64,000 nucleotides of DNA from Pogona vitticeps (GCF_051106095.1 NC_135787.1:173809001-173873000), one strand, 5' to 3'. Positions 1-12,378 are shown, numbered from the stretch's first letter. Made by a program: numbers and translations. Notes: a model not told the origin generated them from the letters alone.

Positions 1-727
1 GTGAGAGGGCATGACAAATGGGAGAAATGGAGAAGGGGTAGACAGACAACTGGCAGGAAAAAAGAGGTAGTCCTCTACCATCCAAATGTGTAATCTATCT
101 GTAAAAAACAAGCAGGAAGGATTTGGAATAGATTACATTTTGAACTGCAGGGAGGTTTGGCATCCTTTGCTACAATTCACTGCAGACTTGATCTGGTTTT
201 TCTAGAGTGTTTAGTTTCAGCCTAATTGAGGGAGACCTGGTTCTGTGTAGGCACATATAGGTTCACACTATGAATGATATAAAACAGCATTATATTAGAA
301 GGCAGCCTCCATCAAGTTCCTGAAAGATTGACTGGAGTTACAATCCTACGCATGCTGACATGGCACTAAACCTGATTCTGCTCAATAGGATTTGCTTTTG
401 AGTAAGCATGTATTCCTGCCTCCTTCCAATAATTCTGGCCAAAGACTCCAATTAAAAGCATGAAAAAGTAGATGTAGATGTGGCAAATTTCTGTTTCAAT
501 GTATTTTTAGACTCTATGGGCTATTACACCTAAATAAATTTGAACTTGAGTTTGACAAGGTTTCAATACTTTCATTTCTTAAAAGATTAAACATTATTTG
601 ATTTGATGATATAGCCAGACAACATTGAGCATATAAATCTGTTACTCATATTTCACTTCTCACACACATACTTATTTTCAACATCTGCTTGTTTGCCACA
701 TACAGAGGCTTCATCTCCTGGACTCAC
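1..727. other. Intron 6 of antiporter A (part); no exon seen
   Basis: I searched this end for an exon equivalent to exon 7 of the paralogue and found none. Positions 335-425 resemble a reptile hairpin repeat built on an ATCCTACGCATGCT-type arm; otherwise it is plain AT-rich DNA. Confidence 0.5.
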
Positions 728-772
728 CGTTCTGGCTTCACTAACTCTTCTCGTACAAAACTAGTTTGAAAC
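728..772 (-). CDS. SLC7A11-like: Antiporter A exon 6
   Basis: 45 bp, encodes [15 protein letters not shown] with the last Arg split. It aligns with xCT FYLNFVTEEVENPEK and with paralogue [16 protein letters not shown]. It keeps the Phe matching human Phe254 but differs at several other sites. Acceptor AG is at 774-773 and donor GTGAGT at 727. Confidence 0.85.
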
Positions 773-3700
773 CTGCGTTGTAAAAGGGGAGAACAAAACA
801 AGACAGGTAGCAGAATTATTTCCATGATGCTGACAATACTAATAAGCTGTCACAAAAGCTGATATCAAGGTTTCTTACCATCCCGAATATGCAAACATCC
901 CTGCATAAAAAGCTAATGGCAGCTTGTCCAAAACGAGCATCTCGCTGTTGAAAGGATCTTGGAAATTTTCAATATGGCCTAAAGAAAATAATTGTTTGGG
1001 CAAAAAAAAGAAACAAACAAATAATAGATATGGGAACTTGCTTAAGATGGTTAAGCTTAGGATTGGTTTTATCATTTGCATCATGAGAAGAAATTTTTAG
1101 CTTAGGTGGGCATTTGTCCTGATGTTAAGTGTGTTGTGGAAGCAGATTGGTTTGCTTCCCCCGCCCCCCGAAGTGGCCATATGACATAATTGCTAGAGTG
1201 AGCCAATTTCCCCCAATTTGCCATGAGGGCACCCCCAACCTGCACCTTTTTGAGCTCTTATTAGGGTTTTGTTGTTGTTGTTGTTGTTGTTTTGTTGTTG
1301 TTGGTGGTACAGGGTGCTATGGTCTAGTTTAGTCCAATCCCAGCACGGGCAATAACTGGGAATGAAATTGAGCTTTACTGCTATCAAAACTGTGAAGGCT
1401 CTTTCCACTATCAATTTGCAATATTGTGAAGCGGCTTAATAAGTGAGCCAGTTCAAAATATTGGGAAATTGAACACTTCCCCTGCTTCTCTATAGTGTTT
1501 TTTTAAACTCTACTAAATTATTACTGTTGGACTGAATCACTTATATTAGATTTAAAACATTATTCCTTGCCTTTGTGTGAGCTGCTGATTGAAACCATGG
1601 CTGTGGGCCATGTCTCAAGCGGCACTACCCACAAGGCAAAGATTTTTTAAAAAAATTAATCTAAGTGATTTGGTGAATTAGTGATTGTTTAGCACTGGAT
1701 GAAATAATAATTCTACTTCTCCTGCCACAGAGGAGCAGGGGACGTGATCAATTGATGGTGGAAGGACCCAGAGGGTCAACTGAGGTTGATATGATACCAA
1801 ATGACATATCACTACTTCTCTTAACCTCAAGTGACTATTTAGATTGCACCAGCCTGCACCAATAGGGCCAGTGTATACATATTCTTACTGACCCCTGACC
1901 TCTGATGTAGAGACAGGAAAATCTGTCAACTTTTTGTTTACTCTCCCTCCACATTTTTAATCCTCAGTTCCATGCTTTTTCAAATATGAAGTATGCAAAT
2001 GCCTTTCATGTCTTCAGAAATGAAATGAAATATAAATTAAAATATTTGCATCTGCCAGATTTAATAGTTAAAGATATTCCTATTCAAGAGTAGGATTGTG
2101 TGGTTGTTAAAGATGGGGGAGCTTCACAGATAAATAGGTGGCAATCCTAATTCAGCATAGAGGTTGAGTACACTTGCATGGTCAAAGTAAGCACTCAAAA
2201 ATCTTAGACTTGATGGATGATCTGCCACCATTCATGGGGGGGGGGGGAGAAGTGAAGACATTTGCAAATTTTGGTAAATTTTTATCAAAAATGAATATAG
2301 ATAAAGTGTTTGTCTGCCACTATTATGAGATCAATCTAAGCATGTCAGTCTAAGTGTGAGCAGAGGCAGTCCCATTGGTATGATATACGAATGCTAGATT
2401 TTTTTAAAAGACATACATTGTTGCATTTTGTTGATTATAACATTTATTAATAGATGAAGTTGTTGATGATGGCGGAGATGATGAAATGGAGTACCTTGGG
2501 CTAAAAGCATCATGCCGGGGACAATGATGAGAGCGAGAGCAGCCAACTTGATGATGGATAAGATGGTCTGAAGCTGGGCACTCCATGTGACACTCCAAGA
2601 GTTCAAGATGAGGACAATGTCTAGGAAGGAAGGAAGGAAGAAAGGAAGAAAGGAAGAAAGGAAGAAAGGAAAAGCATTTGATCTGCATGACGGTAATGCT
2701 TATTTCAGTGGGTGAGTTAAAGCTATAGAATCAGCAAGTTTCCAGAATGATATTGCATTGCTTATTTTAACGGGTAAGCTACACATGTACTATTAAAGAA
2801 ATGCATAGGTCATGATTTCTGTTTTGTACTTACAGTAGCCAAGAAGAGCAACAAGTTTTACTGCCGAAAGTGGAGCCGGACAGGGAGCAAAAAATGGTTC
2901 CAATATGTAGCGTCCAAAAGCTAAGGCAACAACAGCACTGTTGGCAGGCCTGGAGGGGGGTGAAAAAGTAGGTTATATATTCTGTGGTGCAAAATGCTGT
3001 GTTTCTGCAAAGTTAAGGACATAGGATGCAAAATGTTACATTCCTGCAAAGTCACGCATGCCTTCTATATGACTGAAGTGTTTCGGAAGGGCAGTGGGAA
3101 CTGAAGGCTGATGCATCAGGAGGGCCAAAAGACTCCACATCCTCCTGCTGCAGTTCAAGATGGTCTTAGCTGGCATAAGTTAAAAGGAAAGCAAGCACTT
3201 TAGATATTTTAATTATTTGCAGGAAGTTGCCATCATCTCAGAATCATAGAATCAGAATAATTGAGTTGGAAGGGGCTGATCAGGCCATCAAGTCCAAGCC
3301 CCTCTCAATGCATGAATCTAAATAAAAGCAGATCTGATAGATAGTTGTCCAATATTTTCCTGAATGCCTCTAGTGCTGGAGCGGTCACCACCTCCCAAGG
3401 TCATTGGTTCAATTGTTGTACTGCTCTAACGGTTAAGAAGTTTTTCCTGATTTTAAGCCTAAAACTGGATTCCTGTAGTTTGAGCCCATTCTTACATGTC
3501 CTGCACTCTGGGATGATTGAGAACAGATCTTGCCCCTCCTCTGTATCTCCCCTCAGGGCTAAACATGCCCTGTTCTTTCAGTCTTTCCTTATAGGGTTCG
3601 GTTTCCAGTCCCCAGATAATCCCTGTGGCCCTCCTCTGAACTTAGTCCAGTTTGTTGGCATCCCTCTTGAATTGCAGTCCAGACCTGGACCCATTACTTT

Positions 3701-6700
3701 ATATGAGGCCTAACCAGTACCTCACAGGATTGGGAGACCATACTTCTGTTCGTGCATTCTAAAATACCATTTGTGTTTTTTGCAGCCACGTTGCACTGTT
3801 GATTTATATTCAGCTTGTGATCGACAACAATTCCAATATTCTTCTCATTCATAGTATTACTAAACCAAGTGTCCCCCATCTTGTAACTGTGCACCTGGGG
3901 TTTTTCCTCCCTCCCGGTGCAGTACTTTGCATTTATCCCTGTTAAAATCCGTTCTGTTTTTTGAAGCCAAGTGCCCAAGCCTATCAAGATCGTTTTGAAT
4001 TCTGTTCCTGTCTTCCAAGGTATTAACTATTTCACCCAATTTTGTGTAATCCACAAATCTGATAAGTATTGCCTGCACTCCGTCATGCCAATCATTAATA
4101 AAAATGTAATCTGACTATGTGCTTAAGTCTTAGGCTCCCTTTAATCTCTTTTTCTCCGACTAACGTATAACTAAATATTACACTTACAAATGCACCACAT
4201 TGTTCTGGGTATTCCTAGACTTCACCTTTGCATTTATGGCAGCTTACAGATGGAAATGTTTACCTTATTGCGAAGTATTCAGCCCATAGAAATAAGAACC
4301 CTGGCAGAGGGCCCAAAGTCTCCAAAATATAGACGTAATGGCCTCCAGACTTTGTGATTCGTGTGCCAAGTTCTGCGTAACTCAGAGCACCTGGAAGTAG
4401 TGAGGTACAAAAGAGGTTTAGTAAATTACCGTGAATCCCTGTAAGTCACATTGAAAGGGTTTTGCCCCACGGTGACATTGTCTCAACAACAGAGACAAAA
4501 CTGAGTTTTGGTTCTAGTGTATATCCTGAGTGCCTCTAGATCCCACAGTCATAGCAGTCTAAAACCTGTTTCCTGTCATGGCTCCATACTGCACAGTGAT
4601 GGAACTCCTGGTCTGGTAAGGGACTCAAGAGACTGGCTGGATAGCTCAGTGTGAGAGTTCAATCCCCCACTGTACTGTAGACTTATGCTGATCAGAGGAC
4701 TATGGCAGCTATAGTCCAAAAAATTAACATTTGAAAGCTCTCTTTGCCCAGCACACAGCTTGGCTTCTGGAACTTGTGCCAATATCTTTTTTTTATTAAT
4801 TAAAATAATATCTATACACAAAACAAACCACCACCACACCGTGAATGAGATCAGCACAGAATTAATAAGACATTACAGCCATTGGATGTCGTGCCCATCA
4901 CAAGGTCTCCTTCAATAAATTGACATGAGAGGTAGGAAGAATCAACAGCTGACTATATTTACCAACCTGGAGAATTAGTTTTTCCCACATCATGTAAAAA
5001 AACAAGCTGCTTCTTCAGACTGCCTCACATGACTGCCCTCTTTAATTAGCTTACCCATTAATGCTAACCACCATATCTTCAACTACCAATTACACATGTT
5101 AATTTCTGTAATGGCTTTCTAGATTGCTGCAATCTCCATCTTGGCTGTGAAAAGGAGCAAATAAACTATTTTTGTTGTTGTTCTTTTAACATCCCATTAT
5201 TACCCAACAATAATGACAATAATCCTAATGCTGGGATTTGATGGTTTATTCAGGTATATAACCAAGTAAGCTGAACCCCCTTGTAAGCCAAAGCTGGGGT
5301 CTGTATGGCAATTCCACCATTCCTACTGATCTTAACAAACTCACTTCTCCTTAAGGAAGGAATAAGCTTCTTTAACATCTTTTTTAAAAAGAGAGAGAAA
5401 GAGAAATTAGCTACAGCTGTTGGAGCTTTTATGCTGCACCTACTTGTTTTATTCTGTTTTGTTTTGATCTATTTAGGCAGTAATTAAAATCTTGCAACTA
5501 GAAAGCTCTCATCCAAACATGAACTTCAATGAAAAGCACCATTGTGATAAACACCACACTCTCCCTCCAGAACAAACCAAGCCAAAAAATAAACCATGCC
5601 TTCAGGAGGTACAGAAAAACTTGGAAAAAATCACCAATTTTGTCACTGTACTACGTTAAGCAAGCATACGTCGTATGGATGGCAGGAAAAATACTGCTCA
5701 CTTCAGCATGAATCATGATAAATATGGAGAACAAATACTCTGTCTGGATAAGCCTTAAGTCACAGCCCTTCTTGCTTTCCCCATCTATACTTATATATGT
5801 ATGCCTTATTTGTCTGTCTGTTTTATTTGTATACCACCCTATTTGTGCAATGCACTATTCTGGGCAATTTACAGCATAATAGAATAAAACACCAGAAGAA
5901 TAAGATTATAAATAAACAGTCAGAAAAATAAAACAAAAACAAGAGGAATATTATTCCAGTAACCGATGAGATATTGTCAGGATCAGGTATCAGCAGTGTC
6001 CTAACTTTAGGTCATTTTCTCTTACTGAAAGGGCCAGTCCAGCCATTAGCTGAAGCTCTCTCTTCTGCAGGCTGGCTATTCTCCTGGGAGGCTCAGGGGG
6101 AATCTGTGTTCTCTAGCCCTACAGACATGCAACCAACTTAGGGGTAATACAGATGTTTAAATTATTTTCAAGTTTTATACGGCCCTTTGTTATTTCCATA
6201 GAGCAGGCCAATAAAATTCATACACTTCTGAGGGCAGACTCTTACAAAATAAGACATTCCCCCAGCTAATATATCAGTTCCTCAGGAATATCAGACACCT
6301 CAGGGGTCTCAGACATGGACTTCGGCACAGATTCTCCCAACCCAGGCTCCTCTGGATGTTTCAAATTGCAACCCCTGCCCATCCCAATATGCCAATGGTA
6401 AAGGACTATGGGAAATAGGTGACGAGGTGGGGCTTGTCAGCCTTGGAAGGCAGCCCATCTAGGAGAAGGAAAACTCCAATTTCAAACCTCCACTGCCTTG
6501 TGGCTATATCCACTCATGGAAAAGACTTCAGGAGTTAACCTCGAGGCAAAATCTGGAGCCGGAGTCCCGGAGGCAGTTTGTGTTGTTCTGGCAACTCCTG
6601 CGATGTTGCTGGAACCAGTTGTATTGCCCCTTGCCTTTCCATTGGACTATTTCAGAGATGTCGAGAGGGGGGATTTGCTGCTTCGGTAACAGCCTATCCT

Positions 6701-7215
6701 CCATATTATTCTACCCAGGCTTTGTGCTCTGGAGAGGACACTCATACAGAGTACGTTACCATGGTCTTTCGAGACTGAAGGATGCCTAAGAATGGGAAAT
6801 AGAACCTGAAACATCTGAAGGGCCATAGTTTGGAGCAGGCTGCCCTAGCATCAGGGCAAAAGCTCTGGATTTGCTTTATAAACATGGAAGCTTGCCAAGA
6901 GGAAAGGGCTGAGGGTGACAGCTACCAGCTGAACTGAGGAATTGGGCAATGCCAGGAGCCAGTTGAGTGACTGGTGCTCCAAGAGCCAAAGACAGAGAAA
7001 AAAGTAACTCACCACGCACCAAACATAGAGAGAATCCCACAGGCAAACCAGACAATTAAGGACAGGCCCACATTGCCGGTGTTCTTTAGCACGCCTTTGG
7101 GAGAGATGAATATACCGCTGCCCACCATGCTGCCAATGAGGAGCGAGAAAGCCCTCAACAGAGTGATCTTCTGCCTCAGAAAGACAGCCTCTTCTTTCTT
7201 CTTTGGCTTCCCCAT
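728..7215 (-). CDS. SLC7A11-like: xCT-like amino-acid antiporter A, exons 1-6 (5' half of gene)
   Basis: This is a light-chain (LAT-type, APC superfamily) amino-acid exchanger of the plasma membrane, closest by eye to human xCT (cystine/glutamate antiporter). Six coding exons join without a frame break: 7020-7215, 4264-4390, 2834-2949, 2495-2620, 879-978 and 728-772, giving about 236 residues (TM1 to just after TM6). TM1 carries the unwound GSGIF motif (residues 32-36). Arg108 and Cys131 align with human Arg135 and with Cys158, the Cys that binds 4F2hc. An in-frame stop at 7249-7251 lies upstream of the ATG at 7215 and supports that start. Exon lengths 2-6 equal those of the paralogue at 26910-41755. 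Exons 7-12 should lie beyond the left edge. It is a paralogue of SLC7A11 rather than the orthologue, judged from the KDM7A neighbourhood. Transport substrate is inferred. Confidence 0.9.
879..978 (-). CDS. SLC7A11-like: Antiporter A exon 5
   Basis: 100 bp, encodes [20 protein letters not shown] and then [14 protein letters not shown] (TM6). Human xCT has GMYAY where this gene has GMFAY. Confidence 0.92.
1266..1303. repeat. (GTT)n microsatellite
   Basis: Near-perfect GTT repeats inside intron 5 minus 4 of antiporter A. Short open frames over it are poly-Cys or poly-Asn artefacts. Confidence 0.9.
2495..2620 (-). CDS. SLC7A11-like: Antiporter A exon 4
   Basis: 126 bp, encodes [20 protein letters not shown] and then [19 protein letters not shown]. 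The Lys aligns with xCT Lys198. The acceptor AG is preceded directly by a C/T-rich microsatellite (2623-2671) that serves as the polypyrimidine tract. Confidence 0.92.
2623..2671. repeat. GGAA/GAAAG microsatellite at a splice acceptor
   Basis: On the minus strand this reads as repeated CTTTC and CTTCC units ending in CCTTCCTAG immediately before exon 4 of antiporter A. It is thus both a microsatellite and the polypyrimidine tract. Confidence 0.9.
2834..2949 (-). CDS. SLC7A11-like: Antiporter A exon 3
   Basis: 116 bp, encodes [20 protein letters not shown] and then [13 protein letters not shown]. The Arg and Cys align with human xCT Arg135 and Cys158 (the disulfide to the heavy chain). Confidence 0.92.
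3238..4113 (-). mobile_element. CR1 LINE fragment, 5' truncated
   Basis: The plus strand starts with the reverse of a CR1 3' end (AGAATCATAGAATC). The minus strand reads degraded CR1 reverse-transcriptase C-terminal motifs such as [29 protein letters not shown] and [10 protein letters not shown]. It lies in intron 2 of antiporter A and has no intact ORF. Confidence 0.88.
4264..4390 (-). CDS. SLC7A11-like: Antiporter A exon 2
   Basis: 127 bp, encodes [19 protein letters not shown] followed by a TM3 segment ending ...FAIR. The Arg codon is split AG|G with the next exon. It matches x[21 protein letters not shown]. Confidence 0.92.
4630..4735 (+). mobile_element. tRNA-derived SINE remnant
   Basis: A-box-like GGATAGCTCAGTG and B-box-like GAGTTCAATCCCCCAC are present but the rest of a tRNA cloverleaf is not. 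It belongs with the SINE family seen at 12990 and 33671. Confidence 0.45.
5795..5925 (-). mobile_element. L2-like LINE 3' end fragment
   Basis: The text TTTGTATACCACCCTATTT followed by AT-rich DNA is the reverse of the L2-type tail (GGGTGGTATAAAT). It is in intron 1 of antiporter A. Confidence 0.4.
7020..7215 (-). CDS. SLC7A11-like: Antiporter A exon 1
   Basis: 196 bp, phase 1 end, donor GTGCGT. It encodes a short cytosolic N-terminus ([12 protein letters not shown]) and TM1-TM2, with [16 protein letters not shown]. The N-terminus is about 27 residues shorter than human xCT. Confidence 0.92.
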
Positions 7216-8290
7216 GGCGTTTGTGATCCTGGGGTTGCTGAAGCTTGGTCAGGTGACTTGAGCTACCATATAGATCCTTTTCTGGTTCCCCGGTCAATCT
7301 GGATTAAAAAATGTGAGGCAATTGTACCTGATGAAGCAAACACAGAACTTTAAAGCCTGCTTGCCTCCAGTGCTAATGTAAGGGTCAGGCAAAACCAGGA
7401 TAAGTAAATTTTTGGGATTATATCTCCCACAATTTCTAGTAGACATGGTGGCTTTGAAAGTCGTTATTGTTGTCATCCAAAAAACAAACTTCTCCAAACT
7501 CTGGATGAGAAGGCACTTATATGGGAGAATCAGAAGCTGAGTGGTTTAATCCTCCTTTCCTTATCCATTCAGTCTTATTTACAATCTCTTCCATGCATGA
7601 TTTTTCACCAGTTCCTCCCCTTCACAGCAGAGAAGATTGTAGGAGAATGGGTGTCAGAGGAAGAATTAAGAATCTCTTTCAACAATATAATGTTTTTTAG
7701 TTGGAGGAAGGTATACATTCCATCTACAGCAATTGCATAGTACTGTGTAGAACATAGGAGGATATTTATACTTAAACTATGGCCAAAGTCCTGTTGGGTT
7801 TTTGCACCAGCATAATGCCACTGGCAAAAATCATGTTGCCAATTTTCTGCAAGTAAGGAAAGAAGCACAACCATTTGCTGTTGCATGTGGAGTTTTGTAA
7901 CCAAAGGCCAACAGCAAATGCTTATGCTAACTTCTTAACTTGTGGCAATTTGCCAATAGGATTTGTGCTAATTATATTACACCAGCAGGTATAACTAATA
8001 TGACTTTGGCCCCTTAGCAGTTAGGACATTTTGGGAACGCCTGAAACCCCATGTGTTTCTTTTCAGTATAACATCTTTTCCATATTAAGATTAATGGGAA
8101 ATTCTTCAACTAACCAATTAATTTGAATTATTGTTTTTCTCAAGGGGATTTATATCACAATCTTACACAAGTCTGCACCAAACAAATCCCAGGTAATCAA
8201 CAGGCGCAGCCCAGGTAAGACCTATAGAACTACAGCATAAAAGTTAGTATACGTATTCAGAAAAAGAATGTGGTATCAACATGCACATAG
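7216..8290. other. Upstream flank of antiporter A; nothing recognised
   Basis: This must hold the promoter or 5' UTR of the minus-strand gene. I see no CpG island, clear TATA box or further coding exon. Confidence 0.5.
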
Positions 8291-8777
8291 AAGAATAAAA
8301 CTGTGGAGATGGAAGGGATCCCCAGGACCATTAGGTCCAACTCCCTCCCAAAGCAGGAAATTCATAACTAAAGCATCTTTGACAGGTGATAACCTAACTT
8401 CTATCAATGAAGGAGAGTCCACACACACACAAGCAGTCCATTCCATCATCAAACAGCTCTTACTGTCAAGAAGATCTTCCTAATGTTTAGGCACAAATCT
8501 TCTTTCTCATAATTTGAATCCAATACTTTGTGTCCCATGTTCTCATCCAAGTTATTTATAAACATACTGAATAAAACAGGGTCCAGGACTGAACCTTCTA
8601 ACACCCTACTTCTCCCTTCTGTCCAAAATGATGAATATTGGGGACCCAGCTACAAATCCACCTAACAGTAGCATTGCCCAGCCCATGTTTTAGCAACTTG
8701 GCTGCTACAATAATGAGAGACATGATATCCACAGCATTCCTCACATCTACCAAGCTTGTGATTCTGCCCCCCCCCCA

Positions 8778-8822
<45 letters not shown>

Positions 8823-9335
8823 GCCTGGCATGATTTGTTTCTGAGAAATCTGGGCTGGGTCCTGGAAATCACAGTATTCTTTTGTAAGTACTCACAGATT
8901 ATTTAATGATCTGTTCCAGCATGTTTCCTAGTACTGATGTCAAGGTGACTGATGATAGCTGCCGGGGTCTTGGATTCCCCCCTCCTTTTTTTTTGGAGGT
9001 GGGAATAACATGTTTGCTTCCAGTCTTCAGGAATCTCACCTGGATTCTCATAAATTAGATACAGAGGCCCTGAGATTGTTATCTGCAAATTCCTTAGATA
9101 TCCTGGGATGCTCTTCAGCAGACTAAGAATTGATTAAAAACAGCTAGATTTTTCATACCACCTCTTTGCCTACCTTAGGCAGTAGTCCCTTCCCTTCCTT
9201 GTTTATTCTCTCTTCACTAGGTTGAGTGCCATTTCCCTTCTGGAACAAGACGGAAGCAAAATACCAGTGTTCCACAATCCTGCTTTCTCTCTGTCCCTCT
9301 TTATAGTAATACCAGGATTTCAGACTGTGTAGGAA
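8290..9335 (-). mobile_element. Degraded CR1-clade LINE
   Basis: The minus strand reads a worn reverse-transcriptase segment (SLIIVAAKLLKHGLGNATVR, then W.CSW), matching the CR1 pattern of HSILLEKLAAHGL..RWIKNWL. The plus strand has CR1-like antisense text starting GGAGATGGAAGGGATCCC. A poly-C/A/GA simple repeat (8767-8817) sits inside. No intact ORF. Confidence 0.7.
8767..8817. repeat. (C)n(A)n(GA)n compound simple repeat
   Basis: Ten C, about eleven A, then a GA run, inside the old CR1 copy. Confidence 0.9.
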
Positions 9336-9649
9336 AATCACATGTTTGAGTTCTGTCTTGCTAAATAACAGCAACAATGCAATTTCCGTACATTTTCCTG
9401 ATTTAGATGCTGCTGTGAAAAGAGGTGTAGGATGCTCATGGATCAAGCATGTGACATCTGGTGTGCCTACCCCTCATACTTTGGGGTCATCTCCCTGTGC
9501 TTGGCCCAAATGTCACCTGTTAGAAGAAAAGGATACAGTACATAGTTGGGGCAACAATAGAAGTTAAGCACAGAATTAAAGCCTTCCTCTTTCCGATGCT
9601 TCCCTAGTACTTTTCTTCTGAGGTCTGTGGTCTTTGTATGACTATGTAA

Positions 9650-9990
9650 CCTATTCGGGTAACCTCCCTGATAGATGATGGTAATGCAGCAGATGTAATA
9701 TATCTTGGCTTGACATCAAAAGTGTCCTGTGATGTTTTGATTAGCAAGCTAACTAGATGTGCACAGAACAGAATAACAGTCAGGTGGATTGGTTACAGAA
9801 TCATATTAAGAGAGAGTTTATCAATGGCTCCTTCTCAAATTGGGAGGAGGTACTGTAACAAGTGGAGTGCCCCAAAGCTCATTCTTGGCCTGGTCCTTTT
9901 CAACATTTTTATTAATAACTTGGATAAGGGGGTGCAGGGAATGTTTATTCAATTTGCACACACACACACACAAGCACAGCTAACATCCTA
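9650..9990 (+). mobile_element. CR1-clade LINE RT fragment
   Basis: The plus strand frame ends in LILGLVLFNIFINNLDKGVQ, the CR1/L2 reverse-transcriptase motif GSVLGPVLFNIFINDLDEG in worn form. It is opposite in direction to the CR1 piece just to its left. A short CA run (9957-9972) ends it. Confidence 0.78.
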
Positions 9991-11020
9991 GAAGACAGAA
10001 AAAAATTCAAAAAGATCTTGACAGGCTTGAGCACTGAGCTGAAAACAATACAGTACAATGAAATCTGACAGGGATCAACACACCAATGTGTGGTGGTGGG
10101 TTGTTAGTTTGTTTGGTGGGGGTTGGTGGTGAGCCATTGTGTTTTGTTTCCTTTCTGGTGAACTGAGATAAATGGTTTAGAAAATTTTTTATAGACAAAT
10201 GGTATTTAACAAAACAGAAACAACAATATGTGAAACATCTCATGCTTCAGACAGAAAATGCAGATTCTCTGCAGTTTATGCAAAGGTTTATGAAAAAGCT
10301 CAGCAAAAGTCCAAATGACTAGGAATAATTTTGAAAATAAAAAATTTGCAAAGCTGCTGAGTTAAAGAGAACTAGCCTTAGTTCATGAAGCCTCATATAT
10401 CACTATTGTTCCAGGAAATCCCACAATGCAAAATTTCTTACTTTCTCATATCTCTTTTCTCCCATGCTTCTCACCTAAAAACATTCTCCAGGTGTTGGCT
10501 TTCCGTTAGCCCTATTTTATTATTCCCTCTAAAAATGTGCTTAAATACATGTCTGTGAATTTTCAATTTTCGTGCATGAGTGCTACACACTGTTTTATTG
10601 AGTTTTGTAAAAATACCCGCATGCCAGGTGGCAGTGAGTGCTACACATGTAAAACATTTCCCTGCTAACTTTTCTATTGGTTTCAAATGTTATTACAACT
10701 CACATTTTGTGGGATTAAAAAAAACTTTTTAAATCCAATATGTATACAACCAATGATCAGTCAGTAATTTATTGTAATTAATAACAGAGACAGATATAGC
10801 CAATATATCTGTTTTTCAAAGACAAGTAGGTGTCAAAATTAACTAGACACATTGCTGCATTTGCCATTTACTTTGTATTTAGCATACCAGAAAGTTATCA
10901 TTTTTAATGGTTGATTTTTCTTTTCTTTCATTTGTTATGATTTGAAGTGTAACAGCAGACATGCTAGTAGGAATCTATAATTTGAGTGCCAATCTGAAGG
11001 TATAATCAGGCATGGAGTTA
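9991..11020. other. Intergenic DNA without recognised features
   Basis: AT-rich. The pair of GAGTGCTACACA motifs near 10578 and 10636 is a short direct repeat. No gene is supported. Confidence 0.4.
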
Positions 11021-11021
11021 G

Positions 11022-11262
11022 GCAATAATAATAATCATATGCTGTCAAATTAATTATGATGACCCCCTTCAGGGTTTTCTAAATAGAGAGTACTCAGAAG
11101 TGGTTTCCCATTCCCTTCTTCTGAAGGCGCCCTGAGACTATGCAGCTTGCCCAAGGCCACACGGGCTGGCTTTACTCACAGGAGACATGGCGGGGAATCA
11201 AACTCCCAAACTCTGGCTTTGATACCTAAATCACTGAGCTATCCAGCCTAGCTAGGCACATG
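11022..11262 (-). mobile_element. tRNA-derived SINE with RTE-type tail
   Basis: The reverse strand starts with TAGGCTGGATAGCTCAGTGA, then a B-box-like GAGTTTGATTCCCC, and ends at a (TTATTA) tail preceded by the cATCATAATTAATTTGAC-like segment. It is the same family as 33671-34329. Confidence 0.7.
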
Positions 11263-11689
11263 TAAGGCGACTAGAAATCAGCCCTCTCCTGGATTGTGGC
11301 ATTTGAATTTCTCCCCTTTCCCAAGGGGATACAGCTGCAGAATAAAACGTAACATATAATGATGATAATCCTGCAAGCTACAATATAAATTCCTCCCATT
11401 ATGAGCAGAGCAGCAGTAGCTACAGTTAACAAATCCAATATAGACTGCTGGGTATTTATATTGTGAGGGTGGGGGAAGGATTCTGCTTTCTATACCATGG
11501 CCTAATAAGGCTCTGCTTGGTTCCAATGAGGAGGTATGCTGTCTCTCTTGAGATATTCACTATGTGGAATGTTCCACCCACTGAAATTAGGTGGGATCCC
11601 AGTGCTGGGTATTTCTATCATCAAACACCTGGCTTTTCACCCAGTAATTTGCCTGACTATAAGTGTTACCAGATAAGTCTGCTTTTTAA

Positions 11690-11790
11690 TGCAATGTGTT
11701 TGTGCCTTTATTGCTTTTATCCATTGTCTTATTGTAAACCGCTTTTAAATTGTAAAAGAAAAAGTGGTATAAAAGTACTATACTCAGATA
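11690..11790 (+). mobile_element. L2-like LINE tail fragment
   Basis: TTGTAAACCGCTTTTAAATT followed by AAAGTGGTATAAAAGTA is typical of L2-type 3' UTR ends. Confidence 0.5.
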
Positions 11791-11904
11791 ATGATAAAAT
11801 TCCTTAGTTAGATGAGTGGTAAAGTACACGCTATGTGGGCAGAAAATATCAGGGTCAGTCTCTGGCAAACCCAACTAGAAAAACCAGAGCAGACATCTGT
11901 TCTA

Positions 11905-12378
11905 CTTTCCCCTTGATTTAAAAGGATCTACAATTACCTGAAGGACCGCCTCCTTCCATATGAGCCTACCCGGCAGTTAAGATTTAGCCAGGGGGCCCTT
12001 TGAAAGAGCCATCCCTCAAGGAGGTAAGAGGGACGGCTTGTAGACAAAGGGCCTTTTCGGCAGCTGCCCCCAGACTATGGAACGCCCTCCCGAATGAAAT
12101 TCATCTGGCGCCGACATTGATGACATTTCGGTGCCAGGTCAAAACCTTCCTGTTCCAGAAGGCTTTTAATTGAAATAACATTGGTCCAGATAGGCGGGAT
12201 AAAAATCAAATAAATAAATAATAAATAAATAAACATCAACTGTGGGTCCTGAGGGCAATTTTAATTGTATTTTAATCATTTTATCTTTTATTGCATTTTA
12301 ATTGAATTTAAATTGTTGTAAGCTGCCCAGAGACCTTTGGGTAGAGTGAACGGCATATAAGTTAAATAAAATTAATTA
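11905..12378 (+). mobile_element. L2/CR1-type LINE 3' end
   Basis: It contains CCCTCCCGAATGAAATTC, the pattern AGGCGGGATAAAAATCAAAT, and GCTGCCCAGAGACC. These are 3' features of squamate L2-like elements. The AAAT-rich tail runs on into the microsatellite that follows. Confidence 0.6.

Noticed and set aside
3345-3713. 122-residue plus-strand frame
   Set aside because: Antisense of the CR1 LINE 3' region.
6851-7297. 148-residue open frame on the minus strand
   Set aside because: It overlaps antiporter A exon 1 in another frame; the transporter frame has clear homology and correct splice phases.
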